Source: Smittium mucronatum (Eukaryota; Kickxellomycota; Harpellomycetes; Harpellales; Legeriomycetaceae). From it: a stretch of DNA of 39,208 nucleotides. Positions 12,296-23,015 of the stretch are shown here, piece after piece (position 1 is the first letter of the stretch; every line of letters starts with the position of its first letter). The position numbers and the translations under genes are program-made. The notes beneath the pieces are model-generated. The model had not been told where the DNA came from. It was given only the letters and a program-made list of their open reading frames with translations, and searched no databases. Location: assembly GCA_001953115.1 (NCBI GenBank), contig LSSL01001264.1:1-39208 (forward strand), written 5' to 3'.

Positions 12296-15200
12296 TTATT
12301 TAAGTTCATTAATCGCTCTATCTATTTGCCCCAGAACATTACCATCCACTTTCCAATTGTTCCAACTGTAGTATTCGCGTTTAGCTGAATCAACTTTATT
12401 CTCTTGGCCCACTTCGTTCTGTTTACTTTCCACTATCAATTCAAGAGCATTTCTTACAACGCCCAAAACAAATTTCAACTCATTAGTCAACGCCCTGTTT
12501 TTATCCCGATCGGCACAGAAACTAGCGTGGTTAGGAGTGCCTCCGTTACTTTTTGTTTTCGCAGATGTCTGTTCACCTAGGTCTACTGCTCCCACATCTT
12601 TGCCAAACCACCCAAATAAAAAGTAATTATCCTGCATTCGAGTTAGCATAGAAGTTCCTCCAGCACAAACTGGGTTTACAATATCTGAACTGTCCTTGTC
12701 ATTGCCATTCGGTCGATTGTTGACCAACCCACCAATAGAACCAGCTCCCTTTGATGTTTTTCTTGAATTTGCTCCAATCTTCCCAATATCACTGAACGGA
12801 ACTTCATACATGAGGTCAAATAATTCGTTATTCTCCGCTTCGTCGTCGGGCAGCCCGTAGCTCTTCAACAAAGACAAAGAAATCAAAGTGGATTGGAAAT
12901 GTAAACTCATAGAGTTTATTACCAAAAAGCTAGAGTCTAAAAACTCCAACATGTTCTTGGTAACTTGCAATCTTGGAAAGATGGCCGCGGGGCTTGTATT
13001 CTCATTCATCTGATTTTTTTCAAACAACTTCATTAGAATGAATATTCTTTCCACCAGTATTTCTGAATCTCCCAGTGGCCCTTCAGAGGGCGTATCTGGA
13101 CAGAGACTTCCCATTTTAGCTAGCAAAAGGCATGTTAGAATTAAATTTCCCAAATCATATCCAATTTTGCTGAACTTTCCAACTCCAGGGCTGCCAGATT
13201 TCTTCTTGCTATGCGGGTTATACCCTTTCTGTTTCGCAAAAGGTTTAGATTTTTCAATCAGTGTTGCAAGCTTGTATCCAATAGACTCCACCGCACTGTT
13301 CGATGTTGTCAAGTTGTTCTTAATATCATATTTAATAGAAGGCGCAAGTCCTAGATGTCTCAATGTTGTTAACCATAAGGTGGCTTGCAGTTGCTTTAAA
13401 GTTTCAATCTATTTAAAAAAAATAGTATTTATATATATATATATGTATAAAGCTAAATCCGAAAAAAATGAAATTATGGAAATATGACAATTTAAAAATA
13501 AAGCTTCTTTGTACCTTGTTGCTACTAATGTGCAAAGAATCTTTCAACTTAGAATCATCAGTCCAGCTATCGAAATTAAGAATGGATTCTGTCCAACCGA
13601 TGTTACCATTAAACTTTTCAACCATTTCAGATCTCACAACTACAGGAACCACAACATCTAAAGCAAGCTCAGATATTTTCCCGCTTGAATATGCTTTAAC
13701 GGCGTGTTTAATTTTGATGGGATTAGTTATTCCTGGAGTCCTGTCTGATCCAATGGCAGTTTCTGGATGTTCAAGGGGCCAGTACTTTAGCTCATTGTAC
13801 GATTCAACACTGGATGGTTGATTGCTTTTATATGAGGCATATTGTTTACCGTTTGATGCCACTGTACTTTCACAAGTTTCAAAGGGAATTTTTTTAAAAA
13901 ACGAAATCAACTGCACGTTTTTGGTTCGATAAAATGGGTGAAGATGAGGAGCAATCAAGGCAAGTGATCGGTTGTATAAAGGTGTAGTAAAATCTTGAAC
14001 CAATTTCTTATACTCAGTTGAATCTGTAAAATTGATTGGGACATCTTCATATAGTTTTCCTGTGAGAAGAGAGTTTAAAATTATTGTGTCAATAAGACCA
14101 AGAGATAAGAGTTGGTAAATTTGGGGAGGTAGAGCATGACCAATAACCAAATGCAGGTCATTGGGGCAGGAATCGCTATTGAGGGGGCGCACAAAGCCAT
14201 CCTCACACATGACCAAATGGTACAATACAGCTGTTTTATAGAAGCAAAACTCCTCAGTTTGGCTAGTTCGTATTGAGGTTGATGGGGTTGATTCAGTGTT
14301 TGAGATGACATTTAATCCGGTTTTGTATATTTTCAACAAATCATGCTCATCTATTTATGGAAAAAAATTAAAAAAATATTACGATTTCAAACAAAAATAA
14401 CAAGAATGTTGTACCCTGGAATGATGAATAGTTTCTAAAGCGCGAGCAAAATCCAAGGCCCAAAAGAACGCATAAATCTAAAAATTGATCCTTATTAAGT
14501 TCTAATGAATCCAAAACATTAGCTTTTCTAACCCAGATAAATTTTGAATCCTACATAATAGATAAATCTGGAAGACTAATACAAAAAAAAAAGATAATTA
14601 GTTAGATGAAAAATAATTACGGTTCCCGAAAAACTTAGAACAAGTTGATCGATATCAAACATTAATGCTTCTATCCCAGAATAAATAGAGTGAATAATTT
14701 GCTTTGGATTATTGTAAAAGTATGAGAGTTGGGCTAGAGCGGAATAGGGGGATCTGATACACTCTATGTCGTGCTTTTTCAATATTTTCATAGCGAAACG
14801 TATCAACCTCTCTCTTTTTTTGAAAGCTATTTTTAATAAAATGAGGGTGAGAAAATCCAAGAAAATCAAGAGAAACCAAATAATAACATTTTTAAAATTT
14901 TATAAATATTCTTTAAATAGAGGAGTTTACTTGTCTTATCAAGTTCAAACTGATCGAAGGAGTTTTTTTCAGTATTGCTATCATATATGTCGGACTTTCC
15001 ATAAGAGGATTTGCTTTCTGAAACACCGTCTTTAGGATTTTTTATAGTGAACCCACTAAAAACTACTATAGGCGTGATCTTATTCGATCTTTAAATATCG
15101 AATACAAATATTAGAATTAAATAATAAATAATAAACAGGGAAAAATGAAGGAAGTCATTGTACCTGAGGATTTCTAAATCTTTAATCATGTATGTCGACA

Positions 15201-15503
15201 AATTCTCGTGATCTTCGAAGCTGAATTTCACCATCGATTTAGAAATTGATTTGAAAATTTGAGAAAGCCAATGTAAACCATCAATTCCGATTCGAGTTTC
15301 AGCAAGGACAGATAAATTTTCGACCTTCTTCAGCTGTCTTACAGCAATGAACACTGTCAGGGTAAAATATCGAGATTTATTAAGTCAAACATCATCCATA
15401 TAAAAATACAATTGATTTAAACAATAGTTGAAATTTAAAGAAGCTTTAAAAGAAAGAAAGAAAGAAATGAATGGCACATACTATCTAAACCTTGAGAAGA
15501 CAT
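12296..15503 (-). CDS. MKT1: Mkt1-type XPG-like post-transcriptional regulator (seven exons)
   Basis: Reads as 886 residues from exons 15,503-15,482; 15,353-15,164; 15,088-14,931; 14,826-14,621; 14,550-14,415; 14,350-13,515; 13,408-12,296. All junctions are GT-AG and keep frame. In yeast Mkt1 works with Pbp1 in mRNA control. The N-terminal XPG/FEN1-like fold is visible as RIGIDGLHWL (28-37), ITPIVVFSGF (75-84), SPYSALAQLSYF (149-160) and EALMFDIDQLVLSF (176-189), then an H3TH-like segment FIWVRK...LNKDQFLDLCVLLG (about 196-224). The rest matches the fungal Mkt1 C-terminal region. Length is near yeast Mkt1 (830). Asp32 is kept, but acidic residues of active nucleases are replaced (Ser82, Tyr151, Ala153), suggesting a non-catalytic or RNA-binding fold. 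The first exon encodes seven residues. Intron 1 holds a GAAA microsatellite and intron 6 an AT microsatellite. The exon model is inferred from frame continuity, not from transcripts. Confidence 0.85.
13431..13446. repeat. AT microsatellite inside MKT1 intron 6
   Basis: About seven to eight AT units lie within the 106-nt last intron of MKT1 (13,409-13,514), near its acceptor. It probably varies in length between strains. Confidence 0.8.
15451..15467. repeat. GAAA tetranucleotide repeat inside MKT1 intron 1
   Basis: About four GAAA units lie in the first intron of MKT1 (15,354-15,481), near the donor end of this minus-strand gene. Confidence 0.8.
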
Positions 15504-15795
15504 ATTTCGCGTTATTGAATAGTTCAAGTTTTAGGAAATTTAAAGACAGTTCTAGAAAGAAATCGTGAAATTTTAAGCAGCTTTAGTAGAGATGACTAAA
15601 GCTAAAAATCTGATGCAAGAGATAGAAAATTCGGATCCAGACTATATCTAAAATTAATATGCAAAAGTTTTATTATCATTTAAAAAAAAATATCATTTCA
15701 TGGTTGTGATGAATATCCAGTTTTTTTGTCATGTAGGGTTAAATAAGTTAATACAGAAAAATCTATTTTAGATTACCACAAAAAAAAGAGTCTAA

Positions 15796-16447
15796 CCCCC
15801 CCCCCCCCCCCCCCCCCCCCCCNNNNNNNNNNNNNNNNNNNNNNNNNNNNNNNNNNNNNNNNNNNNNNNNNNNNNNNNNNNNNNNNNNNNNNNNNNNNNN
15901 NNNNNNNNNNNNNNNNNNNNNNNNNNNNNNNNNNNNNNNNNNNNNNNNNNNNNNNNNNNNNNNNNNNNNNNNNNNNNNNNNNNNNNNNNNNNNNNNNNNN
16001 NNNNNNNNNNNNNNNNNNNNNNNNNNNNNNNNNNNNNNNNNNNNNNNNNNNNNNNNNNNNNNNNNNNNNNNNNNNNNNNNNNNNNNNNNNNNNNNNNNNN
16101 NNNNNNNNNNNNNNNNNNNNNNNNNNNNNNNNNNNNNNNNNNNNNNNNNNNNNNNNNNNNNNNNNNNNNNNNNNNNNNNNNNNNNNNNNNNNNNNNNNNN
16201 NNNNNNNNNNNNNNNNNNNNNNNNNNNNNNNNNNNNNNNNNNNNNNNNNNNNNNNNNNNNNNNNNNNNNNNNNNNNNNNNNNNNNNNNNNNNNNNNNNNN
16301 NNNNNNNNNNNNNNNNNNNNNNNNNNNNNNNNNNNNNNNNNNNNNNNNNNNNNNNNNNNNNNNNNNNNNNNNNNNNNNNNNNNNNNNNNNNNNNNNNNNN
16401 NNNNNNNNNNNNNNNNNNNNNNNNNNNNNNNNCCCCCCCCCCCCCCC
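15796..16447. other. Assembly gap bounded by poly-C
   Basis: 27 C residues (15,796-15,822), then 610 N (15,823-16,432), then 15 C residues (16,433-16,447). C-runs on both edges suggest that sequencing failed in or near one long C-rich tract. Any open frame running through the N stretch is an artefact. The true length of the missing DNA is unknown. Confidence 0.95.
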
Positions 16448-16781
16448 TCTTGTACCCAATACATATTGGAATTTCAAAGAATGAATAGATAACTTACGGA
16501 TTTTGTAAAGAGATGAGAGAGATGTTTGATTATTAGATACCTTTTTGAATGTTTCAACTGAATTCAAAATGTTTAAGACCAGAAGATGAAGTTCGAACAA
16601 CGAGAAATGGAATATAATAAACCTTCAGCCGAAAACAGCACTAGCCTATCACATGTGTTCTTAAAATCGAATTAATGTTTTCACGAAATTGAATGAAATA
16701 TTCATTATTTGAAAATGTCATTTGATTCTTTCGATATTTAAATCTATTTTTGTCTTTTTTTTTCTTTTTTTGTACACGATG

Positions 16782-16809
16782 ACTGGCCAATGGGCAATAG
16801 CCAGCCAGT
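16782..16809. promoter_or_regulatory. CCAAT box within a small hairpin
   Basis: ACTGGC (16,782-16,787) pairs with GCCAGT (16,804-16,809), with CCAAT at 16,787-16,791 at the edge of the loop. It follows a long T-rich tract. It is about 1.3 kb upstream of MKT1 and beyond the gap, so it may serve MKT1 or an unseen gene. The function is inferred. Confidence 0.3.
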
Positions 16810-18274
16810 TATATTAATTCACATTACCAAACTCTTTTGATTGAAGCTTAAATAGACTTTTGTGGGCTTTCTGAAGAAATACGAAATAGTTATTGGATGA
16901 TCCTGTTCATTGTTCATGTTTATTTGACGAACATTATTGGGCGAATGAGATATATTTACGGAGTAATATTATTTGGGTTCATAGAGTAAAATATTGATGC
17001 ATAATATTTTGTAGTTATCGATTATCTTGATATTCTGGAATAAAATTTAAACTTATATATAAAACAAAAATAAATTCAGACTAAAGTAATTAGCGAAAAG
17101 AATTCTTTCACAGCATAAAAAGAAGCAGGCGAGTAAGTATATCTAATTAAATTATGTCTGCCAACTTTTATCAGCGCTTTCATGTTTTTAAACAATGTAT
17201 AAATCCAAAATTTATCATGAAATCTGCATAGAATTTTCAGATTTATATTTTTTTTCTGTATATAGATATAGGATTTTTAAAAATAGTTATAATTGAAATT
17301 TGGGTATAATTTCATTTATATAGAGTAACCAAAAATTTATTTTAATTTTTGATAAAAATAAACAAATCAAAAATACAAAAAAAATGTAATTAGATGTTTT
17401 TTGGGGGGGTTTTGGGTAAATTTTAGGATGATATTTGGATGTTTTATAGGATTTTATCTAGTCTATATAGGATTCTCTTATTTTTATGCATTTTTTGCTT
17501 AATTTTCACTTAAATTTTTTATATTCCCAAAAAATACAGTTAGTAAAAGGGGGTTATTTAGAACATGTATGAATTCTACTAATTTATAAAGGAAACAACG
17601 AATTCCTTTTTTTTTGGGGGGGAATGAAAGTTCAAAGACATAAAACTAAAAAATGAATTACTATTAAAAAAATCACAATTCCTTATAGTATTATCGATAA
17701 ACTAAATATAAACATGTATTTTTCTTGATTATATTATTTAGTGTTTGTCTCGATTATTTTGATGCAAAATTTGCATAAACTAAATGATTAAAATTTAATT
17801 ATAAAAATAATTAGAATTAGATCTCCAGCGATTTTTAGGAAACTTGTGGCTAAAAAAAAAATAATTCAACTTTCTTTACTACGATTTTTTAGGGCGTAAA
17901 CCTAATGAATGTGTTCTAAAGTTACGAGTTTTATTGTTGCTTACATGTTTTGTTTCTTTAAGTCAATATTGGGAAAATATTATGTTTTTGATAAATCTAA
18001 TCCTAAAATACATATACTTGCAATATTTAATTTTTAATCTCCAACTAAGGTAACAGGTAATTGTATTAGTTGACAATGTTTAAACTGATCAATTTAAATG
18101 ACATGTACTCCAAATTGAAACTGGAAGTCACGGATATTTTAGGTATTACGCAAAAGCAAAAAACATAATGCGCTAACTTGAGAAATAAATTGGGTTATTT
18201 CTTAATACACCATAAAAGATATCAAAAAAAAAAATCAAAAATTTAATCAAAAATATCGTGAAAAAAATGCAACT

Positions 18275-21200
18275 TTACAAACTCAATTCTTTGGCCAGTT
18301 TTGACCTGTAATTAAAGGTTTTTTCATGGGAAATCCCTTCAATCAATTCAGACGGATAAGAAAAATCAGAGTCATTGTGGCCAGAAAACGAACCAGTAGA
18401 AGATTCTTCATGAATATCGCCAAAGGAAATGATTACCAACCATACCGTGTCTGAATGTGACCTCAGGAGAGATTCAAGAGCAGTGTAAGCAGAGTCGGAA
18501 ATCGTTCTATCAAGATCCTTATCCAAAAAACGAACTAGTAAAATGGATGCATCTAGAGAAATATCGTGTCCAATAGGTATATACAAAAAAATATTTGATA
18601 AAGTTTTGATATATCCATTTACGATTGCGATTGTAGGACTAATTGATGAGTCGGTTAAATTTTCTAGGTTCCTAGAGGAGTAAAAAGAAGAGTATCTAGA
18701 TAATAGGAGGTTGTTGATCGGATTAGACATATTGTATAACTGCTTGTAAATATTCGGCCAAATATCCGATTTTATTCTGGAAAGTAACCATTCCTTGGAA
18801 TAGAAGCATAGCTGAGATACCAGCTCCAAACATGCCAATGTGATGTAAAAAGAATCGGTTGAGTCATAATCAGGGTCTTTTAAACAACTAATAATTATGG
18901 GCCACACATGGTTAATGAGTGGTAATAGCTCATTTGTATCAGATAATGTAGGAATGACGTTTTGAAGAATTTTCAGGGAAAGTAACTGGACATGAGTGTT
19001 AGAGTGTGATATAAAATTTTGTACCATCATCATTATTTTTACCGATATTTTTTGGATATGATTGGATGGTTTAGTCTTGATCCCTGAAGGAACTGCATCA
19101 TCTTCAGGGACCTCATCCTTCTGAATATCTGTTACGAGATCTTCATCAAAAGAATCAGCAGAGTTTCTTTCATTTAGTTTAGAAATCAACAATTCAACAG
19201 TAGATGGTTGGTTTTCAATAGCTTCAGTATTGGGTGGAGGATTGAGATCTTTTATTTTGGCAGTGATAATATTCAGAAAATCCAGGCATTTGATTAATGT
19301 TTGTATTCCGTTAGAACTATCGGATATATACATTTGTTGAGATAAATAACCAGAGTCTAAGGACATTGTCTTATTAGAATCAGGTTTGACAGATCGGATA
19401 ATAGACTTATTGGATAAGTGCCCATCTTTAACTATGATTTCGATTAGATCTAAAACATCATCCACAACATCGGCAGACATGACAATCGCCATCTGAGGCT
19501 CCAAAATATTTATTGTTGATGTAAGGACATTGAAGACGTCAAATGTGAAACTGAATCCTCTAACTCTTTGAGAGCATGTATCAATAATAAAATCTGCATT
19601 TTGTGTCAACAAGTCTGAAACATTTAAAGAGCCGGTAGCATCAGAAATAGCTTGTAAACATTGAGAGGCCAAAGTTTTAGTACTATGAGAACTTTTTTGC
19701 ATCAGTGAAAGTAGAGGGAACATAATTTCAGAAAGGTAATAAACAACAGATTCCTTCTTATAAATAATAACCTCTTTGAGGGTAGAAAGAACAGAATTGA
19801 TATGAAATATATCTAATTGAGAAAAGGCTTGTGGCCTTTGAACAGATAAAGTTTTTTTGGACAAGCTTTTAGAGTAATTGTCTTGAGATAAAGCTACTAA
19901 GGACACAGATTCATCTATTAACAGCTCGAATAAATCATTTATGGTTGCTTCATCTAAATGAAGTAAAGCGGGGTTGGGTAAGGGACTGATTGGATTTAGG
20001 TCATCCTTACTGGGAGAATCTAATAGAAGATATTCTTCGTTTTGGGATGGAGGGGCAATGATTAGAGAAAGTAAGTTTAAGTAAGAGGATCTATACAATC
20101 TGTAGGTTGGGTCAGATAATTTGGATTGAATAGTAGATAGAGCATATTCAACACCTATCGATTTGGAGACGGAATATAAAAAATATTGTAATGGATCTAT
20201 GGACTCAATGGATTTTGAAAATATTTCAAGGGAATTGGAATTCAATGAATTTTTAGCCTTTTTAAATAAGAATTGAGCAAGCGAGGGTAGGATGGAGGAA
20301 CTCCAATGGTGTTTCAGAGATTGTGATGCCTTGAAAGAAAGAGAGTTGTAGCTGGGTAGTTTGGAAATCTCGAGGAAATTAAATAGAAACAAATTTGAAT
20401 ATGCTGATATTAGATAGAGACCCTCAGTTTGAATTCTTTTATTCTCGTTGTTGATAAAAAAGGGGAATTGAGATAAGATTTCATCATACCAAAAGATAAG
20501 AGCATCTTGTATTTTTTTGTTTATTTCTGTTGTATCAACTTTCAGACTAGGAGAAAGAATTTCATTATTTAAGAAAATAGTTTCTAAAAAACTATTTATT
20601 TGAAGAGATGAAGTCTGTCTTTGCTCTAAAGTATGATTGAATTGAGAAATTAGAAGTAGTTGAAGTGATATAGGAATAAGTTCAGACAAAAGAATGTAAC
20701 AATCATTGAGAATGCTTCCAAAAAGAGAAATTAGCTGGGATACTATAGAATCATTATCAGAAAGACGCAAACTCAGCAGATTTTTTAAAGCAGGGACCAA
20801 CTTTGATGATGAGGAAGTTTCCCAAGAGTCAGGGTCCAAATCTAACAAAGAAAAAGCGTCAGTTAGTTTGCCTAGAATCTCTGGGGGATCAGAAGGAGCA
20901 AAATTATCTACAATGTACTTATGAGCCAGTGATGCCAAAGAAGACAACTGATCATTTTTTGAATTGGCAAAGATATTGCTTGAGACATTTTTAGAATTAA
21001 AAAGCAGCGGTAAATTAGAAGAGTTGCTGAAGCAAATTTGAATGGCAAGCGATAAAATACAAATTGATTTGGAACGGATATGGGGCTTGTAGTTGGGAAT
21101 AATGAAAGAGTTATTAAAATCAGCCTTAGATAAGGAACCAGAAGATTTGCCGATAGATATTTTAATTAGGGAAGAAACCAAACCAGGGAAAATGTTTATT

Positions 21201-21958
21201 AGAAGGGATTTGTCATTTAGGAAGGAAGGAAGATATCGAGATGTAGGGAGATATAAGTTTAAGGAGGAAGGGTAATTTATGGGCTGAAAGTTTGGAACTT
21301 TAGCAGAAGTTGATAAAAGATAAAGCAGAATATTTAAAGAATATTCAGAGACATCAGTCTGGATGGGATCGGAAGCATTATCCAAAAAACCACAAATGCA
21401 ATAAGCTAGAAAATTGAAATTTGAGCTTTGCATAAAAAAATCATTTACAGTAGTTAGCAACTTTGAAGGATCCGAAAGATTTTTATCTGGGGGATGGAAA
21501 ATCAACAAACTTCGACTAATTAAGGAAAACCAAAGGCTTAAAGCCTTGATTCTTACAGAATGAGAGAATTCCCAAGCATAAGTAGATTTGGGATTATTCT
21601 TGCTGTCGGTAGAGGATTTCTTTGAGAAAAAATTAGAGCAGAATTGTAAAATGGAGCTGAAGGAATTATAATAAATTATTAGCAATGGTTCGGGAGAATC
21701 ATTTGAAAACAAAGAAGGATAAAGCCTTGTGGAGGTTAATTTGAGTGAAAGTGGATATTTGCAATCGGAATTGGTCAATAAAAACCAAAAGTCGAGGAGC
21801 TGTTCGGCCTTCAAGTCGGAATCAGCATTTGAAGAGGTGTATTGGTTTATAGAGGCCACAAGCAAGTAAGAAAATTGATTGATTTGTAAGCCATGATGTT
21901 CTTCGAGAAAAGAATATAAAATTTTCTTGAAGTCTGTGGGGGATTTGAGTGAACTCAT
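18275..21958 (-). CDS. TTI1: TTI1-type HEAT-repeat protein (TTT complex subunit)
   Basis: A 1,227-residue protein in one exon from the ATG at 21,958. Tti1 joins Tel2 and Tti2 in the TTT complex, a chaperone adaptor that matures PIKK kinases (TOR, ATM/Tel1, ATR/Rad3). The sequence is alpha-helical, Leu/Ser-rich and repetitive in the manner of HEAT repeats over most of its length. The best family signature is near the C-terminus: HVQLLSLKILQNVIPTL, then LPLINHVWPIIISCL (1,012-1,026), then WLLSRIKSDIWPNIYKQL (1,057-1,074), matching the TTI1 pattern of a Trp-Pro helix followed by a second WP motif. An acidic, Pro/Ser-rich linker lies at about 906-961. Length is slightly above human or yeast TTI1 (about 1,040-1,090). 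Codons are AT-rich. The start is supported by an open frame with no obvious upstream exon. Another HEAT-repeat family is the main alternative. Confidence 0.8.
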   Translation of the reverse strand: MSSLKSPTDFKKILYSFLEEHHGLQINQFSYLLVASINQYTSSNADSDLKAEQLLDFWFLLTNSDCKYPLSLKLTSTRLYPSLFSNDSPEPLLIIYYNSFSSILQFCSNFFSKKSSTDSKNNPKSTYAWEFSHSVRIKALSLWFSLISRSLLIFHPPDKNLSDPSKLLTTVNDFFMQSSNFNFLAYCICGFLDNASDPIQTDVSEYSLNILLYLLSTSAKVPNFQPINYPSSLNLYLPTSRYLPSFLNDKSLLINIFPGLVSSLIKISIGKSSGSLSKADFNNSFIIPNYKPHIRSKSICILSLAIQICFSNSSNLPLLFNSKNVSSNIFANSKNDQLSSLASLAHKYIVDNFAPSDPPEILGKLTDAFSLLDLDPDSWETSSSSKLVPALKNLLSLRLSDNDSIVSQLISLFGSILNDCYILLSELIPISLQLLLISQFNHTLEQRQTSSLQINSFLETIFLNNEILSPSLKVDTTEINKKIQDALIFWYDEILSQFPFFINNENKRIQTEGLYLISAYSNLFLFNFLEISKLPSYNSLSFKASQSLKHHWSSSILPSLAQFLFKKAKNSLNSNSLEIFSKSIESIDPLQYFLYSVSKSIGVEYALSTIQSKLSDPTYRLYRSSYLNLLSLIIAPPSQNEEYLLLDSPSKDDLNPISPLPNPALLHLDEATINDLFELLIDESVSLVALSQDNYSKSLSKKTLSVQRPQAFSQLDIFHINSVLSTLKEVIIYKKESVVYYLSEIMFPLLSLMQKSSHSTKTLASQCLQAISDATGSLNVSDLLTQNADFIIDTCSQRVRGFSFTFDVFNVLTSTINILEPQMAIVMSADVVDDVLDLIEIIVKDGHLSNKSIIRSVKPDSNKTMSLDSGYLSQQMYISDSSNGIQTLIKCLDFLNIITAKIKDLNPPPNTEAIENQPSTVELLISKLNERNSADSFDEDLVTDIQKDEVPEDDAVPSGIKTKPSNHIQKISVKIMMMVQNFISHSNTHVQLLSLKILQNVIPTLSDTNELLPLINHVWPIIISCLKDPDYDSTDSFYITLACLELVSQLCFYSKEWLLSRIKSDIWPNIYKQLYNMSNPINNLLLSRYSSFYSSRNLENLTDSSISPTIAIVNGYIKTLSNIFLYIPIGHDISLDASILLVRFLDKDLDRTISDSAYTALESLLRSHSDTVWLVIISFGDIHEESSTGSFSGHNDSDFSYPSELIEGISHEKTFNYRSKLAKELSL

Positions 21959-22530
21959 AAAAGAAATATGTTAGGATAAAGACACGGTAAAAAAAAAGCT
22001 GTTGGGACATACTTTTTGCACCTAAATCTCAGACATTTTTAGTGACCTCAAAAGTCAAATGTGATTTATACACATCTTGGATTCAATTAGCATCTCTTTA
22101 CGGCTTTTGTGGCCTATTAGCTACAGATAATCAAGTATCAGAGATTTTAATGGTTGGCTGTAGCCACCAATGGTCTCATTATCAGTCTCCGCTTATGGTG
22201 ATTAGTGGCAATTTTTGTCTTCAAGCAGAGTTTGGTTATTGTTGGTGTGTTGCAGGATTGGTGTTCAAAAAGGATGCTTTTAACCAACAGCAGTGCACGA
22301 CTGATGGCACTCGAGCCAACTTTAAAGGGATGGCGATTCTCAAATAATTAAACACATCAAACTTATTTTTTGTTAAAATAGAGAATGGAAAATAATCAGT
22401 AATGATATTTAGTCTTTGCAAGCATCAGGTATTAAGGCAGGAACAAGAATGGAATACACAGCTAATTCATGACTAATAGCAGATGGGATAGAATATACAC
22501 CCGGAAGACAAATAAAAAGCATTTACCTAT

Positions 22531-22544
22531 CCCCCCCCCCCCCC
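22531..22544. repeat. Poly-C tract, 14 C
   Basis: Fourteen consecutive C residues followed by GCACTCGC. A run this long is unusual in such AT-rich DNA. It resembles the tracts flanking the scaffold gap and the C-rich patch near 33,829, which is also followed by GCAC. Confidence 0.9.
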
Positions 22545-22890
22545 GCACTCGCAAATAAATGAAATGCAAGGACAGGAGTTGCGGATATATACAGGTTTAT
22601 ATTTCCCAAAAATAGCAGTATATAAAAAAAGAAATGGGCAAGAGCCAAAAGACTGGCGCATATAACGGAGTATGAAACGAACAAAGATCTACCGAAAATT
22701 ATAAAGAAATGAGAAAGCCAAGTATTTAGATATTAGACTCTTCTGAAACAAATTCCTCCGGCGCTCAAGTCCCGACTCAAGTCCACGAATCCACCACGCT
22801 ATAAATCCTGCTCAATAAAAACAAAGCATTGCCAATTTGTGAACCCAATTCGAAATTGATCAGAAAAATGAATGCAATTTTAGCACTATT

Positions 22891-23015
22891 GCGAAAGAAT
22901 CTTACAATAAAATTCCGTGATACAAAAAAAAAATAGCGAAAGAATTAATAAAAGAGTCGGTTCACAAATCTTTCAATAAAATTCCGTGATAGTAAAAAAA
23001 AAGTTGATTCACAAA
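22891..23015. repeat. Interleaved short duplications
   Basis: CAATAAAATTCCGTGATA occurs identically at 22,905-22,922 and 22,974-22,991, each followed shortly by an A-run. GCGAAAGAAT occurs at 22,891-22,900 and 22,936-22,945. TTCACAAA occurs at 22,961-22,968 and 23,008-23,015. Together they form two imperfect copies of a composite unit with different internal spacing. No coding content is seen. Confidence 0.75.

Larger units (their letters stand above)
15504..18274. other. Intergenic region between MKT1 and TTI1, with scaffold gap
   Basis: No complete gene is visible. The stretch holds the 610-N gap with poly-C edges, a CCAAT/hairpin element near 16,782-16,809, and then increasingly AT-rich sequence with T-run/G-run junctions (7 G at 17,403-17,409; 9 T then 7 G at 17,607-17,622). 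A minus-strand open stretch at 16,498-16,624 ends in a consensus GTAAGT donor and could be an exon of a gene lost in the gap; support is weak. The MKT1 promoter must lie in the left part. Confidence 0.5.

Noticed and set aside
15763..16600. Two minus-strand frames running through the N gap
   Set aside because: They consist mostly of unknown residues plus poly-Gly from poly-C. The openness is an artefact of the gap.
22042..22347. 101-codon Cys-rich open frame next to TTI1
   Set aside because: It begins at GTG, has no recognisable motif, and the first ATG is deep inside. Probably non-coding promoter DNA, though a missed small exon is not excluded.
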